31,527 nt of DNA from Bacteroidota bacterium (GCA_027488495.1 JAIYBO010000054.1:1-31527); one strand, 5' to 3'; shown: positions 15,571-23,943, counted from the stretch's first letter. Notes: generated by a model not told the origin, from the letters alone. Program-made: numbers and translations.

Positions 15571-16095
15571 ATGAAATCCAACATGGCCACAGAAAAAAAT
15601 CCCTCGCAGTCATTCACATTGATGAATGAATTGGTACTTCCCAATGATACCAATACACTCAATAACTTAATGGGTGGTAGATTGTTGCATTGGATGGATA
15701 TATGCGCGGCAATCGCTGCACAAAAACATAGCAACAACATTGTTGTAACAGCCGCCGTTGATAGTGTGTCTTTCAAAGAAAGTATCCGCCTGGGCGATGT
15801 CGTTACATTAAAAGCATACGTAACTAGAGCATTTAATTCTAGTATGGAGGTGTTTATTGAAGTATTCGCTGAGAATCTCCCACAAGGGGAAAAAGTAAAA
15901 TCCAATGAAGCCTATTATACTTTTGTGGCATTGGATTCGCGACACAGACCCATACCTGTCCCCACATTGGTGCCTGAAACAGACATCGAAAAGGAAAAGT
16001 TTGATGGTGCGCTGCGCAGACGACAAGTGCGTTTGATCCTGGCGGGTAAAATGAAGCCGGGTGATGCCCAAGAATTGAAAAATCTGTTTCTGTAA
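15571..16095 (+). CDS. Acyl-CoA thioesterase, hot-dog fold
   Basis: A 174-residue (or 170 if started at 15583) hot-dog thioesterase of the cytosolic acyl-CoA hydrolase type, which releases free fatty acid and CoA from acyl-CoA. The segment ELVLPNDTNTLNNLMGGRLLHWMDICAAIAA holds the family's conserved Pro-x-Asp/Asn-xNxx-GG and Asp of the active-site region. VTAAVDSVSFKESIRLGDVVTLKAYV covers the central strands. The C-terminal extension (VPETDIEKEKFDGALRRRQVRL) is also usual in this group. The physiological substrate is not evident. It is convergent with the oxygenase gene, with only 5 bp between the stop codons and no terminator. Confidence 0.88.
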   Translation: MKSNMATEKNPSQSFTLMNELVLPNDTNTLNNLMGGRLLHWMDICAAIAAQKHSNNIVVTAAVDSVSFKESIRLGDVVTLKAYVTRAFNSSMEVFIEVFAENLPQGEKVKSNEAYYTFVALDSRHRPIPVPTLVPETDIEKEKFDGALRRRQVRLILAGKMKPGDAQELKNLFL

Positions 16096-16100
16096 TCGTT

Positions 16101-17048
16101 TTATTTTATCAAACCGATTTCACGCAATCTCTGAAGCAAGAATTCCATGGCTGTACAATCTTCATATTTTTTGGGATTGTTTTCATTCACACATTGAGGC
16201 AAACAGTCTAGCCTAACTTCGGGTCTTGGATGTAAAAAAAACGGTATGCTATACCTCGGGTTGGCCCACTGTTCTCTGGGCGGGTTCACAACTCTATGGG
16301 TTGTGCTCTTCAGTTGGTCATTTGTTAATCTTTGCAACATGTCTCCCACGTTCACAACGATGTGATCTTCTACTTCAGTTACGCCAATCCATTCGCCATT
16401 TTTGTTCAGTACTTCCAAACCATCAGCACTTGCACCAACCAACAATGTAATCAAATTGATGTCTTCGTGCTCACCTGCGCGGATTGCATCCTGAGGATCA
16501 GAGACAATGGGAGGGTAGTGTATGGCTCTTAAAATACTATTTCCGTAGGTGACCTTTTCGTCGAAGTAGTTTTCGTCTAAACCCAAATGTAACGCAATGG
16601 CGCGTAGCATTTCGATGCCGGTATACTCCAACGCTTTGTATATATTCTCACCAGCTAGATTGAAACCTGGTAATTCTTGAACAATTTTGTTGGGTGGGTA
16701 GGATGGGACATCCGTTGTTGCGCCATCGGTATATTGACCAAAATGCCAAAACTCTTTCAAATCACCTGCATTTCTATCTTTGGCGTGTTCTTTGCCAAAT
16801 CCAGTATATCCGCGTTGGCCGCCACCGGCAGTATCATCATAACGAAGCTTGGTTTCAGTGGGTAATTCAAAGAAGTTCTTTACCTCCTCGTACAAATCAC
16901 TCAGAATATTTTGTGGAATCCCATGATTTCTAATCGCTACAAAACCAATTTGCTCGTAGGCGTACCCCAAATCGGCAACAAATTGTATTTTCTCCTGTTC
17001 AGAGCCCTGAGTAAAATGCGATAAATCTAATTTGGGAATGGTTTGCAT
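16101..17048 (-). CDS. 2-oxoglutarate/Fe(II)-dependent dioxygenase, isopenicillin N synthase-like family
   Basis: A 315-residue soluble non-haem iron oxygenase. The N-terminal DIOX_N-like region is DLGYAYEQIGFVAIRNHGIP (25-45). The double-stranded beta-helix core carries the iron ligands GEHEDIN (His194, Asp196) and THRVVNP (His251), and RYS (Arg265-Ser267) for the 2-oxoglutarate carboxylate. The conserved GLEV, GDMLQRLTN and SIPFFLHP segments are present. Proteins of this class in bacteria are usually annotated 'isopenicillin N synthase family' but do not necessarily make antibiotics; the substrate is unknown. It lies 37 bp after the anti-sigma-like gene and may be read through from the sigma operon. 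A 7/8 match to the -7 box (TAATTTCG) lies 4 nt before its start. Confidence 0.9.
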   Translation of the reverse strand: MQTIPKLDLSHFTQGSEQEKIQFVADLGYAYEQIGFVAIRNHGIPQNILSDLYEEVKNFFELPTETKLRYDDTAGGGQRGYTGFGKEHAKDRNAGDLKEFWHFGQYTDGATTDVPSYPPNKIVQELPGFNLAGENIYKALEYTGIEMLRAIALHLGLDENYFDEKVTYGNSILRAIHYPPIVSDPQDAIRAGEHEDINLITLLVGASADGLEVLNKNGEWIGVTEVEDHIVVNVGDMLQRLTNDQLKSTTHRVVNPPREQWANPRYSIPFFLHPRPEVRLDCLPQCVNENNPKKYEDCTAMEFLLQRLREIGLIK

Positions 17049-17085
17049 CGTGCGAAATTAATCAATCTCGCTGAAAGTTATTCTA

Positions 17086-17319
17086 TCAAATAGAATGATA
17101 CAACTTGGAATCGCTCTCTTCTAAAATGATCGCCAAGGTAGTATTCATGGGAGAGATCATTAACTGATCCAAATCAGAAGTGGCTTCATATAATTCATTC
17201 AAATACACCGACCATTCTGGGTACTCAGCAATATTAGACTGAATAAATGCTGTGGTTTCAGCATCAGCCTCGCCGTAATAATATAGCAATAAATCTGAGT
17301 GTGATAGTGGTTTTGTCAT
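17086..17319 (-). CDS. Small anti-sigma-like protein lacking zinc ligands
   Basis: A 77-residue soluble acidic protein with no membrane helix and no cysteine. I start it at 17319 (MTKPLSHSDLLLYYYGEAD); the open frame continues upstream to 17352 without a convincing start. It resembles the N-terminal half of zinc-binding anti-sigma factors: LLYYYGEADAETTAFIQ looks like the 'Y-x-x-GE-x-x-x-E' helix. It then aligns NIAEYPEW (residues 29-36) with the usual H-x3-C-x2-C motif, replacing His by Asn29 and the two Cys by Tyr33 and Trp36. It sits 44 bp downstream of the ECF-type sigma gene on the same strand, the classical position of a cognate anti-sigma. Function is inferred from position and faint similarity. 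Confidence 0.6.
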   Translation of the reverse strand: MTKPLSHSDLLLYYYGEADAETTAFIQSNIAEYPEWSVYLNELYEATSDLDQLMISPMNTTLAIILEESDSKLYHSI

Positions 17320-17363
17320 ATTGTTTGAATTAACAACAAACATATAACGCACCCTAAATCAGT

Positions 17364-17945
17364 TTATTTTATTCGAACTACACTTTTTTGCATCTTTTTT
17401 CTCAAATTGAGAATTGCGTAGTGCATTCTACCGATACAAGTATTGATGTTTGTGTCTGTTAATGCGGCGATTTCCTTGAAACTCAAATCTGCGTACTGCC
17501 TCAAAATCAATACCTCACGTTGGTCTTCGGGCAATTCCCAAATCCAATGTTTTAGTATTTCAATTTCATCTTTTGCAACGCGCTGATCTTCTTGACTGCT
17601 TACGCTAATTCCCATCGCGTCAAAAACATCACGACCTTCAGTGTCAACCACAACAGGCATTCTTTTTCTCGAACGAATAGAATCGATACTCATGTTTCTA
17701 GCGATTCTTAACGCCCATGGAAGAAACTTGTCTTCATGGTTGTATTTGCCATTTTGTATGCTGTGAATCACCTTGATGAAGGTTTCCTGGAAAATATCTT
17801 CCGCCAAGTAACGATCTCCAACAAGCAAGTAAATACTAGAAAGAATTCTAGTCCTATGTCGCTTTAATAAAGTTTCGAATGCTGCGTTGTTCCCGTCTAG
17901 GTAACGCTTAATCAGCACGCCGTCTGTGATCAATGGTGTAGTCAT
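17364..17945 (-). CDS. ECF-type RNA polymerase sigma-70 family factor
   Basis: A 193-residue sigma factor with only regions 2 and 4. Region 2 (~22-90) has the core-binding and -10-recognition segment YLLVGDRYLAEDIFQETFIKVI and the following WALRIARNMSIDSIRSRKR. A variable linker (~95-125) joins region 4 (~130-185), which contains LPEDQREVLILRQYADLSFKEIAALTDTNINTCIGRMHYAILNLRKKM, a helix-turn-helix for -35 recognition. It is preceded by a strong Shine-Dalgarno sequence, unusual in this phylum. The small anti-sigma-like gene follows 44 bp later and the Fe(II) oxygenase after that, suggesting a self-regulated unit. The inducing signal cannot be told. Confidence 0.93.
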   Translation of the reverse strand: MTTPLITDGVLIKRYLDGNNAAFETLLKRHRTRILSSIYLLVGDRYLAEDIFQETFIKVIHSIQNGKYNHEDKFLPWALRIARNMSIDSIRSRKRMPVVVDTEGRDVFDAMGISVSSQEDQRVAKDEIEILKHWIWELPEDQREVLILRQYADLSFKEIAALTDTNINTCIGRMHYAILNLRKKMQKSVVRIK

Positions 17946-17949
17946 AATA

Positions 17950-17957
17950 CCCTCCTT
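17950..17957 (-). promoter_or_regulatory. Strong Shine-Dalgarno sequence of the sigma factor gene
   Basis: On the minus strand AAGGAGGG is followed by TATT and the ATG at 17945, so the AGGAGG core is 5 nt from the start codon. Bacteroidota genes usually lack such a site, and the other start codons examined here do not show one of this strength. Confidence 0.7.
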
Positions 17958-18100
17958 GCAGGTTAAAATGTGGTTTTAATAAAGCAAGATTTTAGTTGAG
18001 TATTTTTTGACTTATAGGCGTTTGTTTATGTATTTCAACCGTAAATGAATACAATAAACTTGGTAAATGCAAATTTTTACCTAACAAACGACATAAAAAA

Positions 18101-19018
18101 TTATTTTTTTATGCCATTTAAGAAATCTCTTGTTGCCATTTTGGGTTTTCCAGGTAATTGGAGTTCTAAAATTTCATAGGTACCATCCATCAAATCGACC
18201 CATAGTTTTTTGTCGTGAATAAACACTTTTTCTTCGGAAGTGATTTTTACATCATGCTTAGCTCCGCGATAGATTTTCATATCGCCAAATGCTGTTTCAA
18301 GCCAAGCGCAAGGCATGGGCGACAGTCCCCTCACTTTGTTATGGAAACTTTGTAGATCCATACCCAAGTCCAATTTGCAAAAAGCCCGATTCAATTTCGG
18401 TGCAATTTTCAATGTAGAATCAAAAACCTGAGGCGTTGAATGCTGTTTATTATTTTCAATCATCTCCAACGTATGAACCATGAGATTGGCACCCACCACC
18501 ATCATTCTATCATGCAGTTCCCCCACAGTTTCGTCTTCTCCAATCATCAAGGTATCGCTTGAAATGATATCGCCTGTGTCAATTTCATGTTTCAAAAAAA
18601 ATGTGGTTACTCCTGTTTTGGTTTCTCCATTGATTACAGCGTGATGGATAGGAGCCGCTCCCCGGTATTGTGGAAGTAATGATCCATGCAAATTGATTGT
18701 ACCAAGTCGCGGAAGGCTCCAAATGCGCTCAGGCAACATCCTAAATGCAATCACAACACCCAAATCGATGCGTAAATCACACATTGATTGATAGAATCCA
18801 TCAGACTTTAAATTATTGGGTTGGAATACGGGCAAACCCAACGATAAAGCTACTGTTTTTACTGAGCTTTCCTGAATCTTCTGTCCTCTACCCGCAGGTT
18901 TGTCTACTGCAGTAACAACACCCACCACATCAAACCCATTTTCAACCATTGCGATCAACGAAGTTGCAGCAAAATCGGGTGTTCCAAAGAATAAAATGCG
19001 CAGTTTTTTGTTACTCAT
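18101..19018 (-). CDS. fmt: Methionyl-tRNA formyltransferase
   Basis: A 305-residue cytoplasmic enzyme that formylates initiator Met-tRNA using 10-formyl-tetrahydrofolate. The N-terminal Rossmann domain starts LRILFFGTPDFAATSL. VDKPAGRGQ is the tRNA-contacting loop region. VVIAFRMLPERIW, then TINLHGSLLPQYRGAAPIHHAVINGE, supply the catalytic Asn109 and His111, and EIDTGDII supplies Asp147. The C-terminal OB-like domain (from ~205) includes RGLSPMPCAW. Length is normal. It is divergent from the CHU_C gene, with a perfect -7 box 5 nt before its ATG. Confidence 0.96.
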   Translation of the reverse strand: MSNKKLRILFFGTPDFAATSLIAMVENGFDVVGVVTAVDKPAGRGQKIQESSVKTVALSLGLPVFQPNNLKSDGFYQSMCDLRIDLGVVIAFRMLPERIWSLPRLGTINLHGSLLPQYRGAAPIHHAVINGETKTGVTTFFLKHEIDTGDIISSDTLMIGEDETVGELHDRMMVVGANLMVHTLEMIENNKQHSTPQVFDSTLKIAPKLNRAFCKLDLGMDLQSFHNKVRGLSPMPCAWLETAFGDMKIYRGAKHDVKITSEEKVFIHDKKLWVDLMDGTYEILELQLPGKPKMATRDFLNGIKK

Positions 19019-19023
19019 TGGTG

Positions 19024-19031
19024 CAAAGGTA
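19024..19031 (-). promoter_or_regulatory. Bacteroidota -7 box (TACCTTTG) directly before fmt
   Basis: On the minus strand TACCTTTG matches TAnnTTTG exactly and is followed by CACCA and the fmt ATG. A -33 TTG can be placed 23 nt upstream (complement of 19055-19057). The start site would fall at or next to the ATG, implying a leaderless or nearly leaderless transcript. Confidence 0.6.
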
Positions 19032-19175
19032 CAAAGTCCAAAGCCATCAATTCACAACAACTTATTGTCCATTCGTCGAACTAAATGTAAAATCATCAAC
19101 AAAATCACCGATTTTTGTTTTAAATCAATTCTTTTGAATTTCAGTTTCAAACCAATCATCGAATCAAATTTTGCC

Positions 19176-22100
19176 TTGAAAAAGGCATTGAAGTTGATTT
19201 ACGTGAATTTGATTGTGTTTTTTTTGCTCGCCTCATTAGAGGCTAAGCCAAAATCTATAGAAGAAGATCCAGTTTTTTTTATCAATAATGGACAATGGTC
19301 CAATGAAGTATTGGCAAAGGCTCAGCTCAACATAGGTGATTTCTGGATTACCCGAAAAGGTTTTGTTTTTAACTTTTTAGATACGTTGGCATCTGAACTT
19401 CTGCATGAGCGAACAATACAAAACCTTAAAATTAACACTCAAGCGGTATTCATTGATTTTGTGAATTGCAGTCCCAATATGTTGGTTCGGGGAAATGGAA
19501 ATCAATCTCAAGAGTACTACAATTTCTATCGAGGAAGCCAAAAGAAGCCAGTAACTGGAGTAAAGAAATTTTCAAGGATTACTGTGCAAAATGTGTGGCT
19601 GGGAATTGATTTGGAAGTGACATCGTACAATGGTACAATCAAATACAATTGGATTGTTGCGCCCAATGCGGATATCCAGCGATTGCAATGGAAGTACCGC
19701 GGACATTCGAGTATACAACTTTTACCCAATCAGAAATGTGGTATCAAAACACAGTGGTTTGAATGGATTGAGTCCATCCCGTATGTTTATTGGGCCAATG
19801 CCGATGGATCACAAGCAACAAATTCAATCGCGCCAGAGGTAAACTATCAAGTTGATTTGAATCAAATTGAACGCAGTAATGACGATGGTTTAGACCTATC
19901 CATGGGCTTTCGCATTTCCAATTTACCTAGCAACCGAACCAAAACGTTGGTGATTGATCCTATTTTGGTTTTTAGCACCTATACGGGTTCTAGGGCAGAT
20001 AATTTTGGTTGTACAGGCACCTATGACGAGCAAGGGAACGGCTATGCGGGCGGAACCGTATTCGACATTGGATTGCCGGTGACGCCTGGTGCAGCTCAAA
20101 CGGATTTTGGCGATGGGGTAGACGAAGATCTTGGCTATGGTGGTTCGCGAGATGCAGCGATATTAAAATTTAATAAAACGGGTAATCAGTTGATATACTG
20201 CACATATTTGGGTGGTTCAAACAATGATCAACCGCATTCCATGGTTACAGATTCTTTGGAGAATTTGTACGTGATGGGATCTACAAGAAGTTTTAATTTC
20301 CCCGTTTCATCCAATGCCTACGATAAATCCATCAATGGGGATTACGATTTTTTTATCACAAAATTCAATGCCACCGGTAGCACCATGCGAGGTACTTTTT
20401 TTGGGGGCAGCGGATTGGATGCTGTAGGTGCCGATCGCAGTGTAACCCCTGTAGATGATTTTCCACTTATTTATAATTACGCGGATGAATTTCGAGGTGA
20501 GATCATCACGGATCAAAAGAATGTATACATTTCCGGCATTACATATAGTTTGAACTTCCCCAAATCAGGCAATATTCCTTTTGCAGGCAAATCTGATGGC
20601 GTAGTTTTTAGCCTGAATAAAGATTTAACTACATTAAATTGGTCGCAAGAGTTTGGCGGAACAGGCTATGATGCGTTTTATGGGTTGGCCTTGGGCAAAG
20701 CTTCAGATTTATACGTGAGTGGTGGATCATCCAGCTCCGATTTGAAAACTACATTGGGAAGTAACTGGATCAACGGTTACAACGGGGGCATTGCTGATGC
20801 GATTTTGTTGCGATTGGATGTGTCGAGTGGCAATCTACTTCAAGGCAGATACCATGGCACCAATTTGTATGAACAAGCCCATTTTGTTCAAACGGGGCAA
20901 TCGGGAAAACCCTATATCTACGGACAAACCGAGGCAAATATGCCCAATGTCAATGCAAGGTTTTATCAAGCTGGGGGTGGTCAGTTTATTACAACTTATT
21001 CAACGAACCTTGCAAACATCGATATGCAAACTACGTTCGGATACAATGGCAACAACACCATTATGCCCAACATCAGCCCAAGTGCATTTTTGGTGGATCG
21101 ATGCGAGAGGATTTTTGTTTCGGGCTGGGGTGGCGCTACAAATTCGGCGTTGTACGATGTGAACACAGGAGCAGCAAAGACACATCGAAACAAGGGAAGA
21201 ACAACTGGTTTGCAAACCACTGCAGACGCTGCGCAAAAAGTTACAGATGGCAGTGATTTTTATATCGCGGTATTTTCTAAGAATTTTTATTCGTTGGCAT
21301 ATGCCACCTTTTTTGGGGGGATCTCAACCCCAGGAAAACCCGCCGAAGAACATGTAGATGGCGGTACATCCAGATTTGATGCAAAAGGAATCATTTATCA
21401 ATCGGTGTGTGCTGGTTGCCGACGGAATGGACTTTTCCCCGTAACACCCACTGCATATAGTCGGACAATGAACAGCGACAATTGCAACAATGCCTTGTTT
21501 AAAATTGATTTCGAAAACTTGAATCTCAAACCACGTTTGAAAGACACTTTCGTTCAAGTCATCGCCACTCAACCCATTTTATTTCAATTGAATGGGTTAG
21601 ACCCGGATCCGTTCGATACGATGTATTTTGTCACCAAGTGGCTGAAAAAAGGCGGTATGTCGGGAATTGATACTGCAAAAATCACAGTGATACCTGGCAT
21701 TGGTAAAGCTTCATTGATTGTGAATTGGCCAACCCAATGTAGCAGTTATTCAAAGGATACCGCTGAATTGTTCGTATATGTCATGGATCGTGGTTGCCCG
21801 AAAGCGGATACAACCTTTGCAAGAATCAAAATTTTGGTAACTGAGCCGCCCAAAGTGGTTCCGCCTGAGGCGATATGTGTGAGTTTTGATCGTCAAACAT
21901 CCAAGATGTCCATTGCTTGGGATAATATCCCTGTACCCATGGGCTACTTCAAGTACTTTTTATTGCGGAGAACCAATCCTGACGGTACCTTTAGCATACT
22001 TGATACCATTAGATCTAATAATGCCAGTAGTTATATTGATGCCAATGTTAACAATCCCAGACAAAACAATTACTGCTATGAGTTGATCGGTGTGAATATT

Positions 22101-22991
22101 TGTGACGTTCGGGTATTTGCGAAAAATATATTCTGTACAGTAAAAGAGTTGAATACGCCCATCGCAGGGGTGCCACTTTACACCACAACCATCGTGGATG
22201 ATCGATATGCCGAGGTGAGATGGGCAACTAGCCAAGAGCCTGATTTTAAGGAATACGAACTATATAGAATCCCAAGAGGGGGCAAATTCGGTAGTTCCCC
22301 GTTGGCCGTTTTAACAGATACCTTTTATCGTGACTCCAGTTTTAACGTCGATAACATTTCTTATTGTTACCAAATCATGGTCGTTGATCAATGTGGACAT
22401 GTGAGCACAGGTTCAAATGAAGGTTGTAATGTGGTGATTGGTGGATCTTCAACGGAGGCACCTTACTATTATTTCGATTTGAATTGGCAGGATTATCAGG
22501 GATGGAGCGATGGCGTGAAAGATTGGAAGTTGGAGCGGAAAGACGATGATCATCCATTCATTACGATATCTCCATCATTGCTTTTGAGGGACTACAGAGA
22601 CAATCAATTGGATTATGACTATGGCGGTTACATGTATAGGGTAACCGCTAAACGCAACGCCATCAAAGTCCCAGAACAATCGTACAGTGAAAGCAATTGG
22701 ATATACTTGATTCAACCGCCTGAAGTATGGGTTCCCAGTGGTATCACAAGAAATGGCGATGGCAGGAATGAAGTTTGGGGTACTTTTCCGCTGTTTGTGA
22801 AAGAATACGACATGAAAGTATTTAACAGGTACGGAGAAAAAATATGGGAGAGTGCCAACAAGAAATTCCAATGGGATTGTATTTATCAAAACCAAGACAT
22901 TCCAGACGGTGTATATGCCTGGTATTTGGAATTTAAGGGTTGGGACAAGAAAACTTACCGCAAAACAGGTACGGTAACGGTGTTACATTAA
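19176..22991 (+). CDS. Large secreted protein with gliding-motility-associated (CHU_C, type B T9SS) C-terminal domain
   Basis: A predicted cell-surface or secreted protein of about 1271 residues. The frame is open from 18900 inside fmt, but the secretory leader (KKALKLIYVNLIVFFLLASLEA) is preceded only by non-ATG codons, so I propose TTG 19176; TTG 19185 or 19191 are alternatives. Domains: an N-terminal DUF7948-like module (VFFINNGQWSNEVLAKAQ ... FWITRKGFVFNF); then SBBP-like propeller repeats from about residue 265 (VFSTYTGSRADN, IYCTYLGGSNNDQ, WSQEFGGTGYDA), including HVDGGTSRFD and YQSVCAGC; then Fn3/PKD-like modules; and a C-terminal CHU_C domain (1181-1271, VWVPSGITRNGDGRNEVWG ... FNRYGEKIWES ... 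PDGVYAWYLEF). This tail directs export through the type IX system. Its stop abuts the convergent prenyl synthase stop with no spacing. Confidence 0.85.
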   Translation: MKKALKLIYVNLIVFFLLASLEAKPKSIEEDPVFFINNGQWSNEVLAKAQLNIGDFWITRKGFVFNFLDTLASELLHERTIQNLKINTQAVFIDFVNCSPNMLVRGNGNQSQEYYNFYRGSQKKPVTGVKKFSRITVQNVWLGIDLEVTSYNGTIKYNWIVAPNADIQRLQWKYRGHSSIQLLPNQKCGIKTQWFEWIESIPYVYWANADGSQATNSIAPEVNYQVDLNQIERSNDDGLDLSMGFRISNLPSNRTKTLVIDPILVFSTYTGSRADNFGCTGTYDEQGNGYAGGTVFDIGLPVTPGAAQTDFGDGVDEDLGYGGSRDAAILKFNKTGNQLIYCTYLGGSNNDQPHSMVTDSLENLYVMGSTRSFNFPVSSNAYDKSINGDYDFFITKFNATGSTMRGTFFGGSGLDAVGADRSVTPVDDFPLIYNYADEFRGEIITDQKNVYISGITYSLNFPKSGNIPFAGKSDGVVFSLNKDLTTLNWSQEFGGTGYDAFYGLALGKASDLYVSGGSSSSDLKTTLGSNWINGYNGGIADAILLRLDVSSGNLLQGRYHGTNLYEQAHFVQTGQSGKPYIYGQTEANMPNVNARFYQAGGGQFITTYSTNLANIDMQTTFGYNGNNTIMPNISPSAFLVDRCERIFVSGWGGATNSALYDVNTGAAKTHRNKGRTTGLQTTADAAQKVTDGSDFYIAVFSKNFYSLAYATFFGGISTPGKPAEEHVDGGTSRFDAKGIIYQSVCAGCRRNGLFPVTPTAYSRTMNSDNCNNALFKIDFENLNLKPRLKDTFVQVIATQPILFQLNGLDPDPFDTMYFVTKWLKKGGMSGIDTAKITVIPGIGKASLIVNWPTQCSSYSKDTAELFVYVMDRGCPKADTTFARIKILVTEPPKVVPPEAICVSFDRQTSKMSIAWDNIPVPMGYFKYFLLRRTNPDGTFSILDTIRSNNASSYIDANVNNPRQNNYCYELIGVNICDVRVFAKNIFCTVKELNTPIAGVPLYTTTIVDDRYAEVRWATSQEPDFKEYELYRIPRGGKFGSSPLAVLTDTFYRDSSFNVDNISYCYQIMVVDQCGHVSTGSNEGCNVVIGGSSTEAPYYYFDLNWQDYQGWSDGVKDWKLERKDDDHPFITISPSLLLRDYRDNQLDYDYGGYMYRVTAKRNAIKVPEQSYSESNWIYLIQPPEVWVPSGITRNGDGRNEVWGTFPLFVKEYDMKVFNRYGEKIWESANKKFQWDCIYQNQDIPDGVYAWYLEFKGWDKKTYRKTGTVTVLH

Positions 22992-23942
22992 CTAGTGCGT
23001 TCTGACTTGCAGGAATTCTAGAATTTCTCTCAAGCCATTCACTGAAACGCCCATTTCTTCCAAATCTTTGAGAATTGAGAGCCCTTGGTCGTTATAGTCA
23101 TTGGCAACATTCAGTAACATTTGGTCTAGCCCCATGGCTCTCCATTGGTTTTGAACAAATGACACCCTTTCTTCAGCCGAATACTGTGAAAACCATGATG
23201 TTGTCTCACTACTTAATTCGCAGGATTTGATATACAACCAAGTCTTTTTTCCTTCCATGATGTCGCCGCCCGACACTTTTCCGATGCTTTCAGAGCTGCC
23301 AAATGCATCTAGGTAATCGTCCATCATTTGAAAGCTCATGCCAATGGCAATGGCGAAATCATACATTTTTGTTACGATTATGCTATTTGCACCAGCTACA
23401 ATGGCTCCACTCGCTAAACTGCAACCCAACAAAACGGCCGTCTTCTTTTGGATCATGTTGAGGTAATGAGCTTCGCTCACTTCGTAACGATCAGCAAAAT
23501 CCATATCGTCTTGCTGGCCTTCACACACTTCCGTGGCGGTTTTTGAGAACAAAGTGAGTATTTCATCCTTTCCGTTACCAGAATAAGTCAATATGGATTC
23601 ATACGCTTTCACCAACAGGTTGTCCCCGGCCAAAATGGCTGTGGGTTCGTTCCATTTTTTGTGAACGGTTGGTAATCCTCGGCGTTGATCAGCCCGGTCC
23701 ATAATATCATCATGGACCAAACTGAAATTATGAAACACCTCCATTGCATGTGCAACGGGCAATGCATTTTCAACCTTGCCACCGCAAGCTTCAGTACCTA
23801 CCAAACACAGTATGGGTCGAATGCGTTTTCCGCCCAATTCCATGATGTATTTCATGGGTTCATACAAGTTATTGGGCTCCCCAACAAATGCGTTTTGGGA
23901 AAGGAATTCGCTGTATAACTGGTGGTATTTGGCGATGCTCAT
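22992..23942 (-). CDS. Polyprenyl (short-chain type) diphosphate synthase
   Basis: A 316-residue trans-prenyltransferase that condenses isopentenyl diphosphate with allylic diphosphates. It has GGKRIRPILC (37-46), the first Asp-rich motif LVHDDIMDRADQRRG (Asp78, Asp79, Asp82), the second motif QMMDDYLDAFG (Asp208, Asp209, Asp212), and the GKVSGGDIMEGKKTW segment. A phenylalanine (Phe73) five residues before the first motif favours a short product (farnesyl or geranylgeranyl diphosphate) over the long menaquinone side chain; this is inference. It starts 1 bp after the RNase R stop, so translation is probably coupled. It is convergent and abutting with the CHU_C gene. Confidence 0.92.
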   Translation of the reverse strand: MSIAKYHQLYSEFLSQNAFVGEPNNLYEPMKYIMELGGKRIRPILCLVGTEACGGKVENALPVAHAMEVFHNFSLVHDDIMDRADQRRGLPTVHKKWNEPTAILAGDNLLVKAYESILTYSGNGKDEILTLFSKTATEVCEGQQDDMDFADRYEVSEAHYLNMIQKKTAVLLGCSLASGAIVAGANSIIVTKMYDFAIAIGMSFQMMDDYLDAFGSSESIGKVSGGDIMEGKKTWLYIKSCELSSETTSWFSQYSAEERVSFVQNQWRAMGLDQMLLNVANDYNDQGLSILKDLEEMGVSVNGLREILEFLQVRTH

Positions 23943-23943
23943 A

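Noticed and set aside
16101..17048. Antibiotic biosynthesis (true isopenicillin N synthase)
   Set aside because: Only the general oxygenase fold and ligands are present, a 2-oxoglutarate-type RxS motif is seen, and no peptide synthetase or other beta-lactam gene is nearby.
18092..18113. AT-only inverted repeat at the fmt stop codon, considered as a terminator
   Set aside because: The arms are only A/T apart from the closing C-G pair, their lengths differ by one base, and no T-run follows on the minus strand. It is a chance product of a lysine-rich C-terminus (AAA codons).
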